From Mesorhizobium sp. M9A.F.Ca.ET.002.03.1.2 (lineage in GTDB: Bacteria; Pseudomonadota; Alphaproteobacteria; Rhizobiales; Rhizobiaceae), in NCBI RefSeq assembly GCF_003952365.1, contig NZ_CP034443.1, forward strand, positions 1,357,001-1,421,000: a stretch of DNA of 64,000 nucleotides. Reading direction: 5' to 3'. Positions within the stretch are counted from its first letter, which is position 1. Every line of letters begins with the position of its first letter. The notes under the pieces are model-generated. The model was not told the DNA's origin, made no database searches, and worked only from the letters and a program-made list of their open reading frames with translations. Positions 36,950 through 46,295 of this stretch are shown one piece after another. A program made the position numbers and the translations under genes.

Positions 36950-38989
36950 ATGACGTCCGAACCAAGAAAGATCCGCTGGGGCATTCTCGGGCCCGGCACC
37001 ATCGCCAAGGCCTTTGCCGGCGGCGTGGCTCATTCGCGCACCGGCACATTGGCCGCTATCGGCGCGCGCAATCCCGGCAAATCAGGCCTCGCCGAAAACT
37101 TTCCCGGTGCTCGCATCCTCGACGGCTACGAGGCTTTGCTTGCGGACCCGGACGTCGACGCGGTCTACATTTCGACGCCGCATCCCAGCCACGCCGAATG
37201 GGCGATCAAGGCGGCAGAGGCCGGAAAGCATGTGCTTTGCGAAAAACCGATGGGGCTGAGCGCCTTCGAGGCCGACGCGATGATCCATGCGGCGCGCAGG
37301 GCCGGCACCTTTCTCGGCGAGGCCTTCATGTACCGGCTGCATTCGCAGACCGCAAAGCTGATCGAGCTGGTCAGGTCCGGCGCGATCGGCGAGGTGCGCA
37401 TGATCAAGTCGAGCTTCGGCTTCGCCATGCCTAGTTTCATGCCGGAGCACCGGCTCTATGCGAACGATCTCGCCGGCGGCGGCATTCTGGATGTCGGCGG
37501 CTATCCCGTTTCGATGGCGCGGCTGATTGCCGGGGCAGCAGCGGGAGAACCTTTCGTCGAGCCGGATAAGGTGGCTGGTGCTGCGCATCTCGGCCAATCC
37601 GGCGTCGACGAATGGGCTTCGGCGCTGCTGCATTTTCCGGGTGGCATCGTCGCTGAAGTCTCCTGCGGCATCTCGCTGGCGCAGGACAATGTCCTGCGCA
37701 TCCTCGGCACCAAGGGCCGCATCGAGGTCGCGGATTTCTGGTATGCGAGCGGCAAGGAAGGCGGCACCGGCGAGATTCGCATCATCCGACTGGACGGCGA
37801 GGAGATTATCAGGATCAAGGAGGACCGCTGGCTTTACGCTTTCGAGGTCGACGCCGCCGGCGAGGCCATTCTTGCCGGAAAGCAGGAATTTGCCTGGCCG
37901 GGCATGGGTTGGGCCGACAGCACCGGCAATCTGCGCGTGCTCGACAAATGGCGCGCTGCGGTCGGGCTCGAATATGATATCGAGAAGCCGGCAAAGCGTC
38001 TCAACACGATCTCCGGCCGGCGGCTGCGTTCCGGCGGCACCGCGATCCCGAAGCGCGAAATTCCGGGTCTGCCGCGGCCGGCCTCGTGTCTCGCGCTCGG
38101 CTTCGAGGATTTCCGCACCTTCTCCTCGGGCACGATCCTGCTCGATGCTTATTTCGAGGCCGGCGGCAACGTCTTCGACACGGCGTACATCTACGGCTCG
38201 GGCTACACCGAGACGCTGCTCGGCCAATGGTTGAAGAATCGTGGGGTGCGTGAGCAATCGGTGGTCATCGGCAAGGGCGCACACACTCCGCTCTGCTATC
38301 CCGATGTGATCGGCAAACAGCTCACCCAGTCGCTCGACCGGCTGCAGACCGATCATGTCGATGTCTATTTCATGCATCGCGACAATCCGGATGTGCCGGT
38401 CGGCGAATTCGTCGACGCGATGGACCAAGAGGTTAGGGCCGGCCGCATTCGCGGTCCGTTCGGTGGCTCGAACTGGACAAGGGAACGCATGGACGAGGCT
38501 ATTGCCTATGCCGAGCGAACCGGCAAGCAAAAGCCCGGCGCGCTTTCGAACAATTTTTCGCTGGCCGAAATGCTGGAGCCGATCTGGGCAGGCTGCGTCA
38601 CATCGTCAAGCGATGAATGGAAGGCCTGGCTGACCGCCCGGCAGATGCCGAATTTCGCCTGGTCGAGCCAGGGGCGGGGTTTCTTCACCGGCCGCGCCGG
38701 GCGTGATCAGCGCGACAATGAAGAGCTGGTGCGTGTCTGGTATTCGGAAAGGAATTTCGGCCGCCGCGACCGGGCGATCGAGCTCGCGAACAGGCTGGGC
38801 AAGAGCCCGATCCATGTCGCGCTCGCCTATGTCCTGGCGCAGCCATACCCGTCCGTTCCGCTGATTGGACCGCGCACGCTTGACGAATTGGAGGACAGTC
38901 TGCAGGCGCTCGACATTGCGCTTTCGCCGGACGATCTGGCGTGGCTGGATGGCGGTTCGGATCGGAAGTTCGCGCGAAGTGCGAGGTGA
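36950..38989 (+). CDS. Gfo/Idh/MocA dehydrogenase fused to aldo-keto reductase
   Basis: 679 aa two-domain enzyme. Residues 1-340 are a Gfo/Idh/MocA oxidoreductase: NAD(P) motif IRWGILGPGTIAKAFAGG, catalytic-Lys motif CEKPMGLSAFEADAM, then the alpha/beta domain with LYANDLAGGGILDVGGYPVS. Residues about 385-679 are an aldo-keto reductase barrel with the catalytic set Asp and Tyr in FDTAYIYGSGYTE, Lys in VIGKGAH and His in VYFMHRDNPDVP, ending SPDDLAWLDGG. The AKR part lacks its usual first strand. Strong AAGGAG site. Last gene of the sugar operon; the two activities may oxidise and reduce the same imported sugar. Continuous frame throughout, so not a sequencing artefact. Confidence 0.88.
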   Translation: MTSEPRKIRWGILGPGTIAKAFAGGVAHSRTGTLAAIGARNPGKSGLAENFPGARILDGYEALLADPDVDAVYISTPHPSHAEWAIKAAEAGKHVLCEKPMGLSAFEADAMIHAARRAGTFLGEAFMYRLHSQTAKLIELVRSGAIGEVRMIKSSFGFAMPSFMPEHRLYANDLAGGGILDVGGYPVSMARLIAGAAAGEPFVEPDKVAGAAHLGQSGVDEWASALLHFPGGIVAEVSCGISLAQDNVLRILGTKGRIEVADFWYASGKEGGTGEIRIIRLDGEEIIRIKEDRWLYAFEVDAAGEAILAGKQEFAWPGMGWADSTGNLRVLDKWRAAVGLEYDIEKPAKRLNTISGRRLRSGGTAIPKREIPGLPRPASCLALGFEDFRTFSSGTILLDAYFEAGGNVFDTAYIYGSGYTETLLGQWLKNRGVREQSVVIGKGAHTPLCYPDVIGKQLTQSLDRLQTDHVDVYFMHRDNPDVPVGEFVDAMDQEVRAGRIRGPFGGSNWTRERMDEAIAYAERTGKQKPGALSNNFSLAEMLEPIWAGCVTSSSDEWKAWLTARQMPNFAWSSQGRGFFTGRAGRDQRDNEELVRVWYSERNFGRRDRAIELANRLGKSPIHVALAYVLAQPYPSVPLIGPRTLDELEDSLQALDIALSPDDLAWLDGGSDRKFARSAR

Positions 38990-39065
38990 CAGCAGGGCAA
39001 TCGCATTGGCCTGCGCTGCCCCGCCTGCGTCCAGCGTTAGTGGTTGGCGAAAACGGAAGCGCCAT

Positions 39066-39094
39066 CCGATCTCCCCCCTTGCGGAGGAGATCGG
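39066..39094. repeat. Small palindromic repeat hairpin
   Basis: CCGATCTCC..GGAGATCGG, 9-bp arms around an 11-base spacer, in the convergent gap between the fusion gene and the amidase. The following bases to about 39170 look like further intergenic-repeat sequence. It may act as a bidirectional terminator. Confidence 0.5.
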
Positions 39095-39155
39095 CAGCGT
39101 CGCCGACGGCGCCTACTCCGGTGCCCCTGGGGCCGACACCCGGCCAGCCCCCACC

Positions 39156-40598
39156 CTATCCGCTCACCTTCGGTCGGCGGTGCTTCCACGGCATCTCCCG
39201 TTCCAGCTGCGTCGAGACGGCGAGCACGGTCGCTTCGTCGCCATAGCGGCCGACCAGCTGCACGCCGATCGGCACGCCGCCGGCGGACCAGCCGAGCGGC
39301 AGTGAAATCGCCGGTTGCCCGGAGATGTTGAAGGGGAAAGCGAAGACGGCGTCCGTCCATTTGGCATTGTAGCGGTCGATGTCCGGCTCCGACATATCGT
39401 AGTAGCCCAAAGGTCTCGGCAGCTGAGTGAGCGTCGGGGTGATGAACAGATCATAGGGCGCGAGGTCGCCGACAATGTCGCGGCCGACCTGACGTATCGT
39501 CTCGACATCGCAGATGTGCCGGATGCCGCTTGTCGCGCGGCCGCGCTCGATGATCGCCCAGGTCACCGGCTCGACGTCGGCCTGTGTCACCGGCCTGCCG
39601 ATGACCGTTTCATGGTAACCGAAGGTTGCCGCCGTCTGCACGCAGGTCATGTTGGTGTAGGTCTTCCAGACCGCGTTGGCGTCGAGCGGCATGTCGTGCT
39701 CCTCGACATCGTGGCCGAGGCGCTCGAGCGCAGCCACTGTCGCCAGCATCGTGGCCTTGACCTCGGGATCGATCGCCGTGCCGTTGGGCGGCGTGACGGT
39801 AAAGCCGATGCGCAGCTTCTTCGGCGCACGCGCCGAAAGGCTGGGCCAGCTGTCGTCCGGAACCGGCGGCGTATAGGGATCGCCCGGCAGCGCGCCAGCC
39901 ACCGCATCGAGATAGGCTGATGTGTCGCGCACCGTCCGCGAACAGCACAGGAAATAGGCGCCGCCGTACCAATAGTCGCCGAAGGGCGCCAGGCTGACGC
40001 GCCCGCGCGACGGTTTCAGGCCGACGATGCCGCAGCAGGACGCCGGGACGCGGATCGAGCCGGCGCCATCGCTGGCCTCGGCGATCGGCACCATGCGCGC
40101 GGCGATGGCCGCCGCAGCGCCGCCACTTGAGCCACCGGGCGTGATGCCGTCCTTCCACGGATTTTTCGTCGCGCCGTAAAGCTTTGGTTCGGTGGTGATC
40201 GACCACCCGTTTTCGGGCGCGTTGGATTTGCCGACAAGCACCAGGCCCGCCGCCTTCATGCGGCGCACGACCTCGGTGTCGAAGTCGGCGACAACGTCTT
40301 TGAGAAAGAAGCAGGCGTTGGTGTTCGGCGCCCCGGTCCAGGACGAGGCCAGTTCCTTGAGCAGGAACGGTACGCCGGCAAAGGGCACGCTTCTGTCGAC
40401 CGTTTCAGCCGAGGCGCGCGCCATGTCGTAGAGGCGGTGGACCACCGCGTTCAGCGCCGGGTTGAGCCGCTCGATCGTAATGACGGCCGCCTCGACGAGC
40501 TCGGCCGGCGCAACCTCGCCGCGCTGAACCAGCCCGGCCAGATCCAGCGCGTCGGACTCGGCGTAGGTTTCCAGAAAGCTGTCGGTGATCTCAGCCAT
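39156..40598 (-). CDS. Amidase (amidase-signature family)
   Basis: 480 aa Ser-Ser-Lys hydrolase. Seen: catalytic Lys in FLLKELASSW near residue 88, the Gly/Ser signature GGSSGGAAAAIAARM at about 155-170 and the nucleophile Ser in SDGAGSIRVPASCCGIVGLK. It hydrolyses a carboxylic amide; the exact substrate is unknown. It lies downstream, on the same strand, of the oxidoreductase and NitT-type transporter genes, with a repeat element between. Together they suggest uptake and breakdown of a nitrogen-containing organic compound. Confidence 0.88.
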   Translation of the reverse strand: MAEITDSFLETYAESDALDLAGLVQRGEVAPAELVEAAVITIERLNPALNAVVHRLYDMARASAETVDRSVPFAGVPFLLKELASSWTGAPNTNACFFLKDVVADFDTEVVRRMKAAGLVLVGKSNAPENGWSITTEPKLYGATKNPWKDGITPGGSSGGAAAAIAARMVPIAEASDGAGSIRVPASCCGIVGLKPSRGRVSLAPFGDYWYGGAYFLCCSRTVRDTSAYLDAVAGALPGDPYTPPVPDDSWPSLSARAPKKLRIGFTVTPPNGTAIDPEVKATMLATVAALERLGHDVEEHDMPLDANAVWKTYTNMTCVQTAATFGYHETVIGRPVTQADVEPVTWAIIERGRATSGIRHICDVETIRQVGRDIVGDLAPYDLFITPTLTQLPRPLGYYDMSEPDIDRYNAKWTDAVFAFPFNISGQPAISLPLGWSAGGVPIGVQLVGRYGDEATVLAVSTQLEREMPWKHRRPKVSG

Positions 40599-40633
40599 GT
40601 CTCTCTCTCCCTTCGTGCGGCGACCGTCATCGC

Positions 40634-40751
40634 CCCCTTACCCAGCCTCACTCGGCTGACCTCCCCCCGAGGGAAGAAGAGCTCCCCAGCGCTGGCGCCA
40701 GCCTCCTCTCCCCAGCGGGGAGAAGATGGCCGTGAGGCGGCCGGATAAGGG
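40634..40751. repeat. Intergenic palindromic repeat, second type
   Basis: About 118 bases bounded by CCCTTA and TAAGGG with inner pairs (for example CTCCCCAGCG/CGGGGAG). This is a Mesorhizobium-style intergenic repeat, different from the CCTTCTCCCC type. It lies between the oxidoreductase and the amidase on the same strand. Confidence 0.55.
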
Positions 40752-40782
40752 AAATTCCTCATAGGCGAAGACTATGATCACC

Positions 40783-41874
40783 TCAGGCTAGCTCGACAGT
40801 CCGCCCCTCCTCGATGCTCTGCTCGGCGGCAAGCACGATGCGCAGGCTGTTGACCGCCGCATTCATCTGCTCGGTCAAATCGAGATCCTCGCGGATGGCG
40901 CGCAGGAAGAACGCCTGCTCGCGATCGCAAAGCTCCTGGTGTCCGGGCTCATCCTCCATGCTGACGATCTCGTCCGGCTTGCTGAAGTTCTTGTCGCCGT
41001 CGACTTCTGCGTAGTGGATCTTGAGCGCATCTGTCTTTGTGTGCCGGTCGATATCGGCGGAGTCGGACACCTCGGCCAGTTCGGCTGCACTGCTCGCCTG
41101 CTGACCGGCGACGATCGAGACCGCGCCCTTGGGGCCGACCACGTCCTTCACGAAATAGGCAGTTTCGCTCATCATCGGCCCCCAGCCCGCCTCGTACCAG
41201 CCGACCGAACCGTCATCGAAGGTGACATGCAGGTGACCATAGTTCTGCTTGGCGGCATCCGCCCACAATTTGGCGCCGATGCCGTGGACACGGACCGGCT
41301 TGGCGCCGGTCAGCTGGCACATGACGTCGACATAGTGGACGCCGCAATCGACGATCGGGATCAGCGAGTCGATCAGGTTCTTGTGCCAATGCCAGGCGCT
41401 GCCGCTGCTCTGCTGGTTGAGGTTGAGCCGCATGACCAGCGGCTTGCCGAGCGTCTTGCCGACCTCGATGAACTTGATCCAGGACGGGTGGACCCGCAGG
41501 ATGTAGCCGAGCACCAGCTTGCGGTTCTTGGCACGTGCCGCGGCGACGATCTTTTCGGCATCCTCGATATTGGTGGCGAGCGGCTTTTCCATGAACACAT
41601 GGCAATTGGCGGCGATCGCCTTCAGCGCATATTCGGCACGGGTATTGGGCCAGCTGTTGATGGAAACGGCGTCCGGTTTCGTCTCCTTCAGTGCCTGGTC
41701 GAAATCCTCGTAGAGCGGATAGCCGGCTAATTCAGTCGGGATATTCTTGTTACTCTTGATCGTGCGGCTCATGATTCCGACGATCACGAACCCGTCGAGC
41801 CCGTGATAGGCGCTGGCATGCGACGCGCCCATATTGCCGAGACCCACCACCAGCACTTTCACCTTGTCGGTCAA
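40783..41874 (-). CDS. Gfo/Idh/MocA family oxidoreductase
   Basis: 363 aa NAD(P)-dependent dehydrogenase. Seen: VKVLVVGLGNMGASHASAYH at the start, the EKPLATNIEDAEKIV catalytic-Lys motif near residue 98, and a C-terminal alpha/beta domain containing PIVDCGVHYVDVMCQLTG. Start: a GTG (41880) touches the GGGAGG ribosome site and is too close, so the TTG two codons later (LTDKVKVLV) with about 6 bases spacing is preferred. Fourth gene of the transporter operon after a hairpin. The substrate is unknown. Confidence 0.85.
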   Translation of the reverse strand: MTDKVKVLVVGLGNMGASHASAYHGLDGFVIVGIMSRTIKSNKNIPTELAGYPLYEDFDQALKETKPDAVSINSWPNTRAEYALKAIAANCHVFMEKPLATNIEDAEKIVAAARAKNRKLVLGYILRVHPSWIKFIEVGKTLGKPLVMRLNLNQQSSGSAWHWHKNLIDSLIPIVDCGVHYVDVMCQLTGAKPVRVHGIGAKLWADAAKQNYGHLHVTFDDGSVGWYEAGWGPMMSETAYFVKDVVGPKGAVSIVAGQQASSAAELAEVSDSADIDRHTKTDALKIHYAEVDGDKNFSKPDEIVSMEDEPGHQELCDREQAFFLRAIREDLDLTEQMNAAVNSLRIVLAAEQSIEEGRTVELA

Positions 41875-41902
41875 GGCCACCTCCCTTTTCTTGATTTGCT
41901 CG

Positions 41903-41925
41903 GGGCGGCGACCCAGTCGCCGCCC
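41903..41925 (-). terminator. Hairpin between binding-protein and oxidoreductase genes
   Basis: Perfect 10-bp stem GGGCGGCGAC/GTCGCCGCCC with a 3-base loop, 19 bases after the binding-protein stop. No T-run. Probably protects the upstream message or partly terminates it, setting a high binding-protein ratio. Confidence 0.5.
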
Positions 41926-41943
41926 TATGGTTTACCGAGCGCC

Positions 41944-43110
41944 TTACTTGACCGCCGAGTCGAACAGATGTGCCTCGATGTTGTCGACATCGAGCGCCGC
42001 AAAACCCTCCGACAGCTTATACCCATCCGCATCGGCCTTGACCTTGGCCTTGTCGAAATCATTGGCCGGGCCGATCAGCTCGTTGGTGCAGACGTCCTCG
42101 GCCTTCACCGGACTGGTTATCTGGCCGATCTTGTGGATCTCGTCGAAGAAGCCCTGCCAGCTCGCCATGTCATGCGAGCCCCAGCCTTCGCGCTTGTCCA
42201 TATCGCCGCGGAAGACGTTGATCTGCTGCAGGATCGAGGTGGTGCCGAGTTCGGGCCCGAGATTCTTGGCCAGCGTCGGGAACTGCTCGAACACCGCTTC
42301 GACGGCGGCGCGTGGATTCTGGTAGCCGAACTCCAGCCCCATCGCCCAGCCGCGCAGGTACTTTTCCAGGAACGCCTTGCGGTCGGGATCCTCGAGATCG
42401 GCCGCCCGCACTACGAAGGTGTTTGCCGGCAGCTTCGAATTCTGCACGCCGAGCCAGTATTCGAAGTCAAGGTTTTTGGCGATCCATTCGGCGCGTAAGC
42501 CTTCCCACGACAGCGCGGCGTCGCCCTGGCCGCCGGCAAGTGCGGTGCCCCAGGTCGGCCAGCCGGCCTCGACATACTTCACTTTCTTGATGTCGACGCC
42601 TTGCGCCGCCAGCAGCGGATCGGTGATCGACTGCCACGCGGCGGAGCCGAGCAGGATCGTCTTGCCCTCGAGCGTCTTCAGGTCGTTCGTTCCCTCACCC
42701 TTGCGGAAGGCAAAGCTGAACGTGTCGCGCGCGCCCATGTGGAACACGGATTTGAGCTTCATGCCGTTCTGGATGGCGAAGGAAAAGACGCCGGGGGAAG
42801 GGAAGCCCATGTCGGCCTGGCCGACATCGACGAACTTCACCGTCGCGGTGCCGTCCGACGGGCCCGGCTGCATGTCGGTGTCAAGGTCGCCGAAATAGCC
42901 GGCTTTCTTGGCGGCCCAATAGGGATAGTCATCGAGCACTTCGAGCGTGCCGCGCGGCGAAATCCAGGTGAATTTGCCGTAGGGCTCGGCCTGCGCCCTG
43001 AAGCTCGAGCCGCCGAGCGCCGTGGCCGTCACCAGGCCTGCGCCGGTGACTTGCAGGAAAGTGCGGCGGCTGATGCCCGCTTTTGAACCGATGTGACTTT
43101 CGTTGGTCAT
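41944..43110 (-). CDS. NitT/TauT-type ABC substrate-binding protein, Tat-exported
   Basis: 388 aa periplasmic binding protein of the SsuA/TauA/ThiY class. The leader ISRRTFLQVTGAGLVTATAL carries a twin-arginine motif, so folding before export is predicted. Mature part: YPYWAAKKAGYFGDLDTDMQ and the VDVGQADMGFPSPGVFS segment typical of the family. Start at MTNESHIGSK after a GGGGAATGCC site. The permease and ATPase of the same system lie directly upstream. Confidence 0.88.
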   Translation of the reverse strand: MTNESHIGSKAGISRRTFLQVTGAGLVTATALGGSSFRAQAEPYGKFTWISPRGTLEVLDDYPYWAAKKAGYFGDLDTDMQPGPSDGTATVKFVDVGQADMGFPSPGVFSFAIQNGMKLKSVFHMGARDTFSFAFRKGEGTNDLKTLEGKTILLGSAAWQSITDPLLAAQGVDIKKVKYVEAGWPTWGTALAGGQGDAALSWEGLRAEWIAKNLDFEYWLGVQNSKLPANTFVVRAADLEDPDRKAFLEKYLRGWAMGLEFGYQNPRAAVEAVFEQFPTLAKNLGPELGTTSILQQINVFRGDMDKREGWGSHDMASWQGFFDEIHKIGQITSPVKAEDVCTNELIGPANDFDKAKVKADADGYKLSEGFAALDVDNIEAHLFDSAVK

Positions 43111-43180
43111 GGCATTCCCCTTTTTGGTTGATAGATTCTTGCCCTGTCCCCGCCTCCCGGGCGCCATCATTGCACCGCGC

Positions 43181-44041
43181 TCATGCCTCCCAGTTCGCCC
43201 ATTTCTTGCCGATCAGGAAGAACAGCACGTAGATGAGGATGCCGAGGATCGAGAGGATCAGAACCACCGCGAAGAATTGCGGCATCTGGATCATCGACGA
43301 ATAGGTGGTCAGCCGGTTGCCGAGGCCGAAGCCGCCGCCGACCATCTCGGCGCCGACGGCGGTCAAAAGCCCAAAGATCGCGCCGATCATCAGGCCGACA
43401 AGGATCATCGGCAGCGCCATCGGCGCCCGGATCTTCCAGAATATCTGCAAGGTGCTGGCGCCGTAGGACCGCGCCAATGCGATCTTGGCGCTGTCGACCC
43501 GGCGAAAGCCGGTCGCCGCATTGATCATCACCATCGGCCCGGCGGCCAGCGCCACCGCGATGATGCGCGGCGTATAGCCGAAGCCGAAGCGCAGGATCAA
43601 AAGCGGCACCAGCGCCAGCATCGGCGTGGTGACCAGGAGCAGGATGTAGGGTGCTACGATCTTCTCGGCGAAAGGGAATTGCGTGATCACCGCGGCCATC
43701 ACCAGGCCGATGATGGCGCCGATCGAGAAGCCGGAGATAAGCTCGACCAGCGTGTAGCCGAGATGCGGCGCAATCAGCGGGAACTCGTCGAACAGCGCGT
43801 AGGCGATCGCGCTTGGCCCCGGCATGATGTAGTGCGGCACGTTGAACAGCCGCAGCGCCAGCTCGATGCCGCCGATGATAACCACCGCAACGGCGACAAT
43901 AGCGGCGACTTCCGCACCCGACCTGATGCCGGGACCGCTGGCGAAGGCCGAAAGATTGGTCAGGCTGACGTCATGCCCATCGCCGGCCTTGGCGCCCGCC
44001 TTGATTTTGGAGAATTCCGGGATGGCGTCGTCTCCGCTCAC
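43181..44041 (-). CDS. NitT/TauT-type ABC transporter permease
   Basis: 286 aa inner-membrane protein with six or so helices. The EAA-like loop is ALARSYGASTLQIFWKIRAP. It starts with GTG (VSGDDAIPEF) overlapping the ATPase stop (GTGA). It forms the homodimeric channel of the transporter. Confidence 0.88.
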   Translation of the reverse strand: MSGDDAIPEFSKIKAGAKAGDGHDVSLTNLSAFASGPGIRSGAEVAAIVAVAVVIIGGIELALRLFNVPHYIMPGPSAIAYALFDEFPLIAPHLGYTLVELISGFSIGAIIGLVMAAVITQFPFAEKIVAPYILLLVTTPMLALVPLLILRFGFGYTPRIIAVALAAGPMVMINAATGFRRVDSAKIALARSYGASTLQIFWKIRAPMALPMILVGLMIGAIFGLLTAVGAEMVGGGFGLGNRLTTYSSMIQMPQFFAVVLILSILGILIYVLFFLIGKKWANWEA

Positions 44042-44865
44042 GGCCTGATCCTCACAATTTCGGCGGTGGTGCGCTCCCACGCCTTCGGCCGTACGCGTTC
44101 GCCGACGATGTCCATCTTGATCGTGTTGGTGAGGTCGAAGACCTCCTTCGTCGCCATGATCTCCAGCGAGCGCGGGCGCGGGAACGGCACGCGATATTCC
44201 TTGGCCACGCGCCCCGGCCGCGCGCTCAGCACCACCACCCTGTCGGACAGGAAGATCGCCTCCTCAATGCTGTGGGTGATGAAGACGATGGTGGTTTTGG
44301 TATCGAGCCAGATCTCCTCGACGAGACGGTTCATCTCTTCGCGGGTAAAACTGTCGAGAGCGCCGAACGGCTCGTCCATCAGAAGGACGGACGGCTTCAG
44401 CGCCAGCGCCCGCACGATCGCGGCGCGCTGCTGCATGCCGCCCGAAAGCTCGCGCGGAAACTTGCCGCCGAAGCCGTCAAGCCCGACGCGGTGGATGAGA
44501 TGCGCGATCCAGGCGCGGTCCGGCTTCTCGCCCTTGATCTCGAAGGGAAAATGGATGTTGGCGTCGAGATTGCGCCAGGGCAGGAGATTTGCCTCCTGGA
44601 AGACAATGCCGATATCCGGATGCGGGCCGGCGATCTCCTTGCCGTCGAGCCGGATTGCGCCACTGGTCAGGCGATGCAGCCCGGACATCGACCATAAAAG
44701 CGTCGTCTTGCCGCAGCCGGAGGGCCCGACGATCGAGACGATCTCATTGGCATGGACGTCGAGGCTGCAGCGGTCCAGCGCCAAAAGGTCGCCGGAGGCC
44801 GTATGATAGATCTTGGTCGCATCCTGCACGCCAAGCTTCGGGGTTTTTGCATTGCCCGCGTTCAT
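44038..44865 (-). CDS. NitT/TauT-type ABC transporter ATP-binding protein
   Basis: 275 aa ATPase. Seen: Walker A GPSGCGKTT near residue 48, Q-loop VFQEANLLPWRN, signature ELSGGMQQRAAIVRALA, Walker B LLMDEPFGALD and switch His in VFITHSIEEAIFLSDRV. Start MNAGNAKTPKLG has GAGGGG upstream. First gene of the minus-strand operon ATPase-permease-binding protein-oxidoreductase(-amidase). Divergent from the RpiR regulator. Confidence 0.92.
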   Translation of the reverse strand: MNAGNAKTPKLGVQDATKIYHTASGDLLALDRCSLDVHANEIVSIVGPSGCGKTTLLWSMSGLHRLTSGAIRLDGKEIAGPHPDIGIVFQEANLLPWRNLDANIHFPFEIKGEKPDRAWIAHLIHRVGLDGFGGKFPRELSGGMQQRAAIVRALALKPSVLLMDEPFGALDSFTREEMNRLVEEIWLDTKTTIVFITHSIEEAIFLSDRVVVLSARPGRVAKEYRVPFPRPRSLEIMATKEVFDLTNTIKMDIVGERVRPKAWERTTAEIVRIRP

Positions 44866-45138
44866 GCGCCCCTCGGAGATTGCGCGATGATCCAATAGGT
44901 CATCCGTCCGCAAAAATCAGTCTGTAACTATCCTACTTTACTGTCAAGCGGCGACCGCGCCTCTAGTCTGCGAGATCGTTTATGCCACGCCTATATCGTT
45001 GTTTGGATTAGCTTTTCTATTTCTTGAAATGCTTGTTGCTTTCCTACATACTTCGCAAACAAGCCGCACGAGGCGGAGCAGGCAAGCGATGCGCAAACAT
45101 GGTAGAGGTCGAGTTCCACGAACGGCAGGGGATGACCG
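44866..45138. promoter_or_regulatory. Divergent control region, ABC operon / rpiR-type gene
   Basis: 273 bases, AT-richer than neighbours in the middle. Contains TTTCTTGAAA (45020-45029) and TTGTTGCTTTC (45034-45044). The 9-mer TGTTGCTTT recurs as an arm of the inverted repeat at 52990-53021, suggesting a shared operator. No sigma-70 boxes are clear. Confidence 0.4.
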
Positions 45139-46098
45139 ATGATCGAAGCTGACCGCCAGGGGCCGCCGACCTCCGACGGCGACCCCGATGGGCGCGATCC
45201 GGATGGACGCGATCATGTCAGGCGCATACCCGACATCATCTCACTGGTGAAGGATTCCTATGGCGACTTGCGCCCGGCGGAGCGGCGCGTCGCCGATGTC
45301 GTGCTCGACGACGTCAGGTTCGCGGTCGACGCTTCCAATGCGGCGCTTGCCCAGAAAGCTCAGGTCAGCGAACCCACCGTGACCCGGTTCTGTCGCGCCA
45401 TCGGCTGCGAGGGCGTGCGCGACTTCAAGCTGAAGCTGGCGCAGAGCCTTGTCGTCGGCGCGCTCTATTTGAGCAAGCCGCCGCCCACCAGCAGCGACAA
45501 CGGGATGCCGTTCTGGAATGCTGTGTTCAGCGAGGCCCGCCGGGCGCTGCAGGAGGCCGAGCGGCAGCTTGATCCAGCACAGCTGGTGAAGGCGGCCGAG
45601 CTCATCGCCAAGGCGCGTCAGGTCACGGTGTTCGGCCTCGGCGGCAGCTCCTCGGCGCTGGCGCAGGAAACCCAGTACCGGCTGTTCCGCTACGGCATTA
45701 CAGTGAGCGCCCAGTGCGACCCGTATCTAATGCGGATGACCGCCTCGACCTTGAGGCCCAGCGATCTGGTGATCGCTATTTCGGCGACGGGACGCACGCG
45801 CGAGGTGATCGAGGCCGTCGAGCTTGCCAAGCACTACCGCGCCAACGCGATCTGCGTGACCGCGCCCGACACCGACCTGGCCCGCGCCTGCGACGTCAGG
45901 CTGACAGTCGCGGTGCCCGAATATCCCGACACGCTGAAGCCGACGGCTTCCCGCTTCGCCTTCCTGGCCGTCATCGACCTGATGGCGGTGGCGGCCGCCT
46001 ACAAGCTCGACGGCTCGGCCCGCGAAACGGTTCGCCGCATCAAATACAACGCCCAGATCCACAGGACGGGCAAGGAAATGGAACCGCTGGGCGATTGA
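45139..46098 (+). CDS. MurR/RpiR-family transcription regulator
   Basis: 319 aa. N-terminal helix-turn-helix (residues about 45-105, AALAQKAQVSEPTVTRFCRA with the conserved ERRVADVVL before it) and a C-terminal SIS domain (about 145-280, VTVFGLGGSSSALAQETQYR; ISATGRTREVIEAVELAK) that senses a phosphosugar-like ligand. Start ATG after AGGGGATGACCG. It is divergent from the ABC operon and upstream of the monooxygenase, so it probably controls both. A palindromic repeat separates it from the monooxygenase. Confidence 0.92.
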   Translation: MIEADRQGPPTSDGDPDGRDPDGRDHVRRIPDIISLVKDSYGDLRPAERRVADVVLDDVRFAVDASNAALAQKAQVSEPTVTRFCRAIGCEGVRDFKLKLAQSLVVGALYLSKPPPTSSDNGMPFWNAVFSEARRALQEAERQLDPAQLVKAAELIAKARQVTVFGLGGSSSALAQETQYRLFRYGITVSAQCDPYLMRMTASTLRPSDLVIAISATGRTREVIEAVELAKHYRANAICVTAPDTDLARACDVRLTVAVPEYPDTLKPTASRFAFLAVIDLMAVAAAYKLDGSARETVRRIKYNAQIHRTGKEMEPLGD

Positions 46099-46104
46099 GG
46101 ATCT

Positions 46105-46258
46105 CTTTCCTTCTCCCCTTGTGGGAGAAGGTGGATTGGCGCGCAGCGCCAAGACGGTTGGGGGGTGCTGGACGGAGCGCGGTCGGTGCCAAGCTGGAGC
46201 ACCGCTCATCCGACCGAGCTTCGCTCGGCCACCTTCTCCCACAAGGGGAGAAGGAAAG
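46105..46258. repeat. RIME-like palindromic repeat, copy 2
   Basis: 154 bases bounded by inverted arms CTTTCCTTCTCCCCTTGTGG.. and the complement, starting 7 bases after the RpiR gene stop. The interior shares segments with copy 1 (CCAGC..GGTGC, TTGGCGCG/CGCGCCAA-type strings) in the opposite orientation. It lies between two genes of the same strand and may affect mRNA stability. Confidence 0.8.
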
Positions 46259-46295
46259 ACCGGGCGGCGCCGACTTGAAAAGGAAGAGGGACAAC

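Noticed and set aside
41878..41880. GTG as the start of the second Gfo/Idh gene
   Set aside because: It directly abuts the GGGAGG ribosome site, leaving no spacing; the TTG two codons on is better placed.
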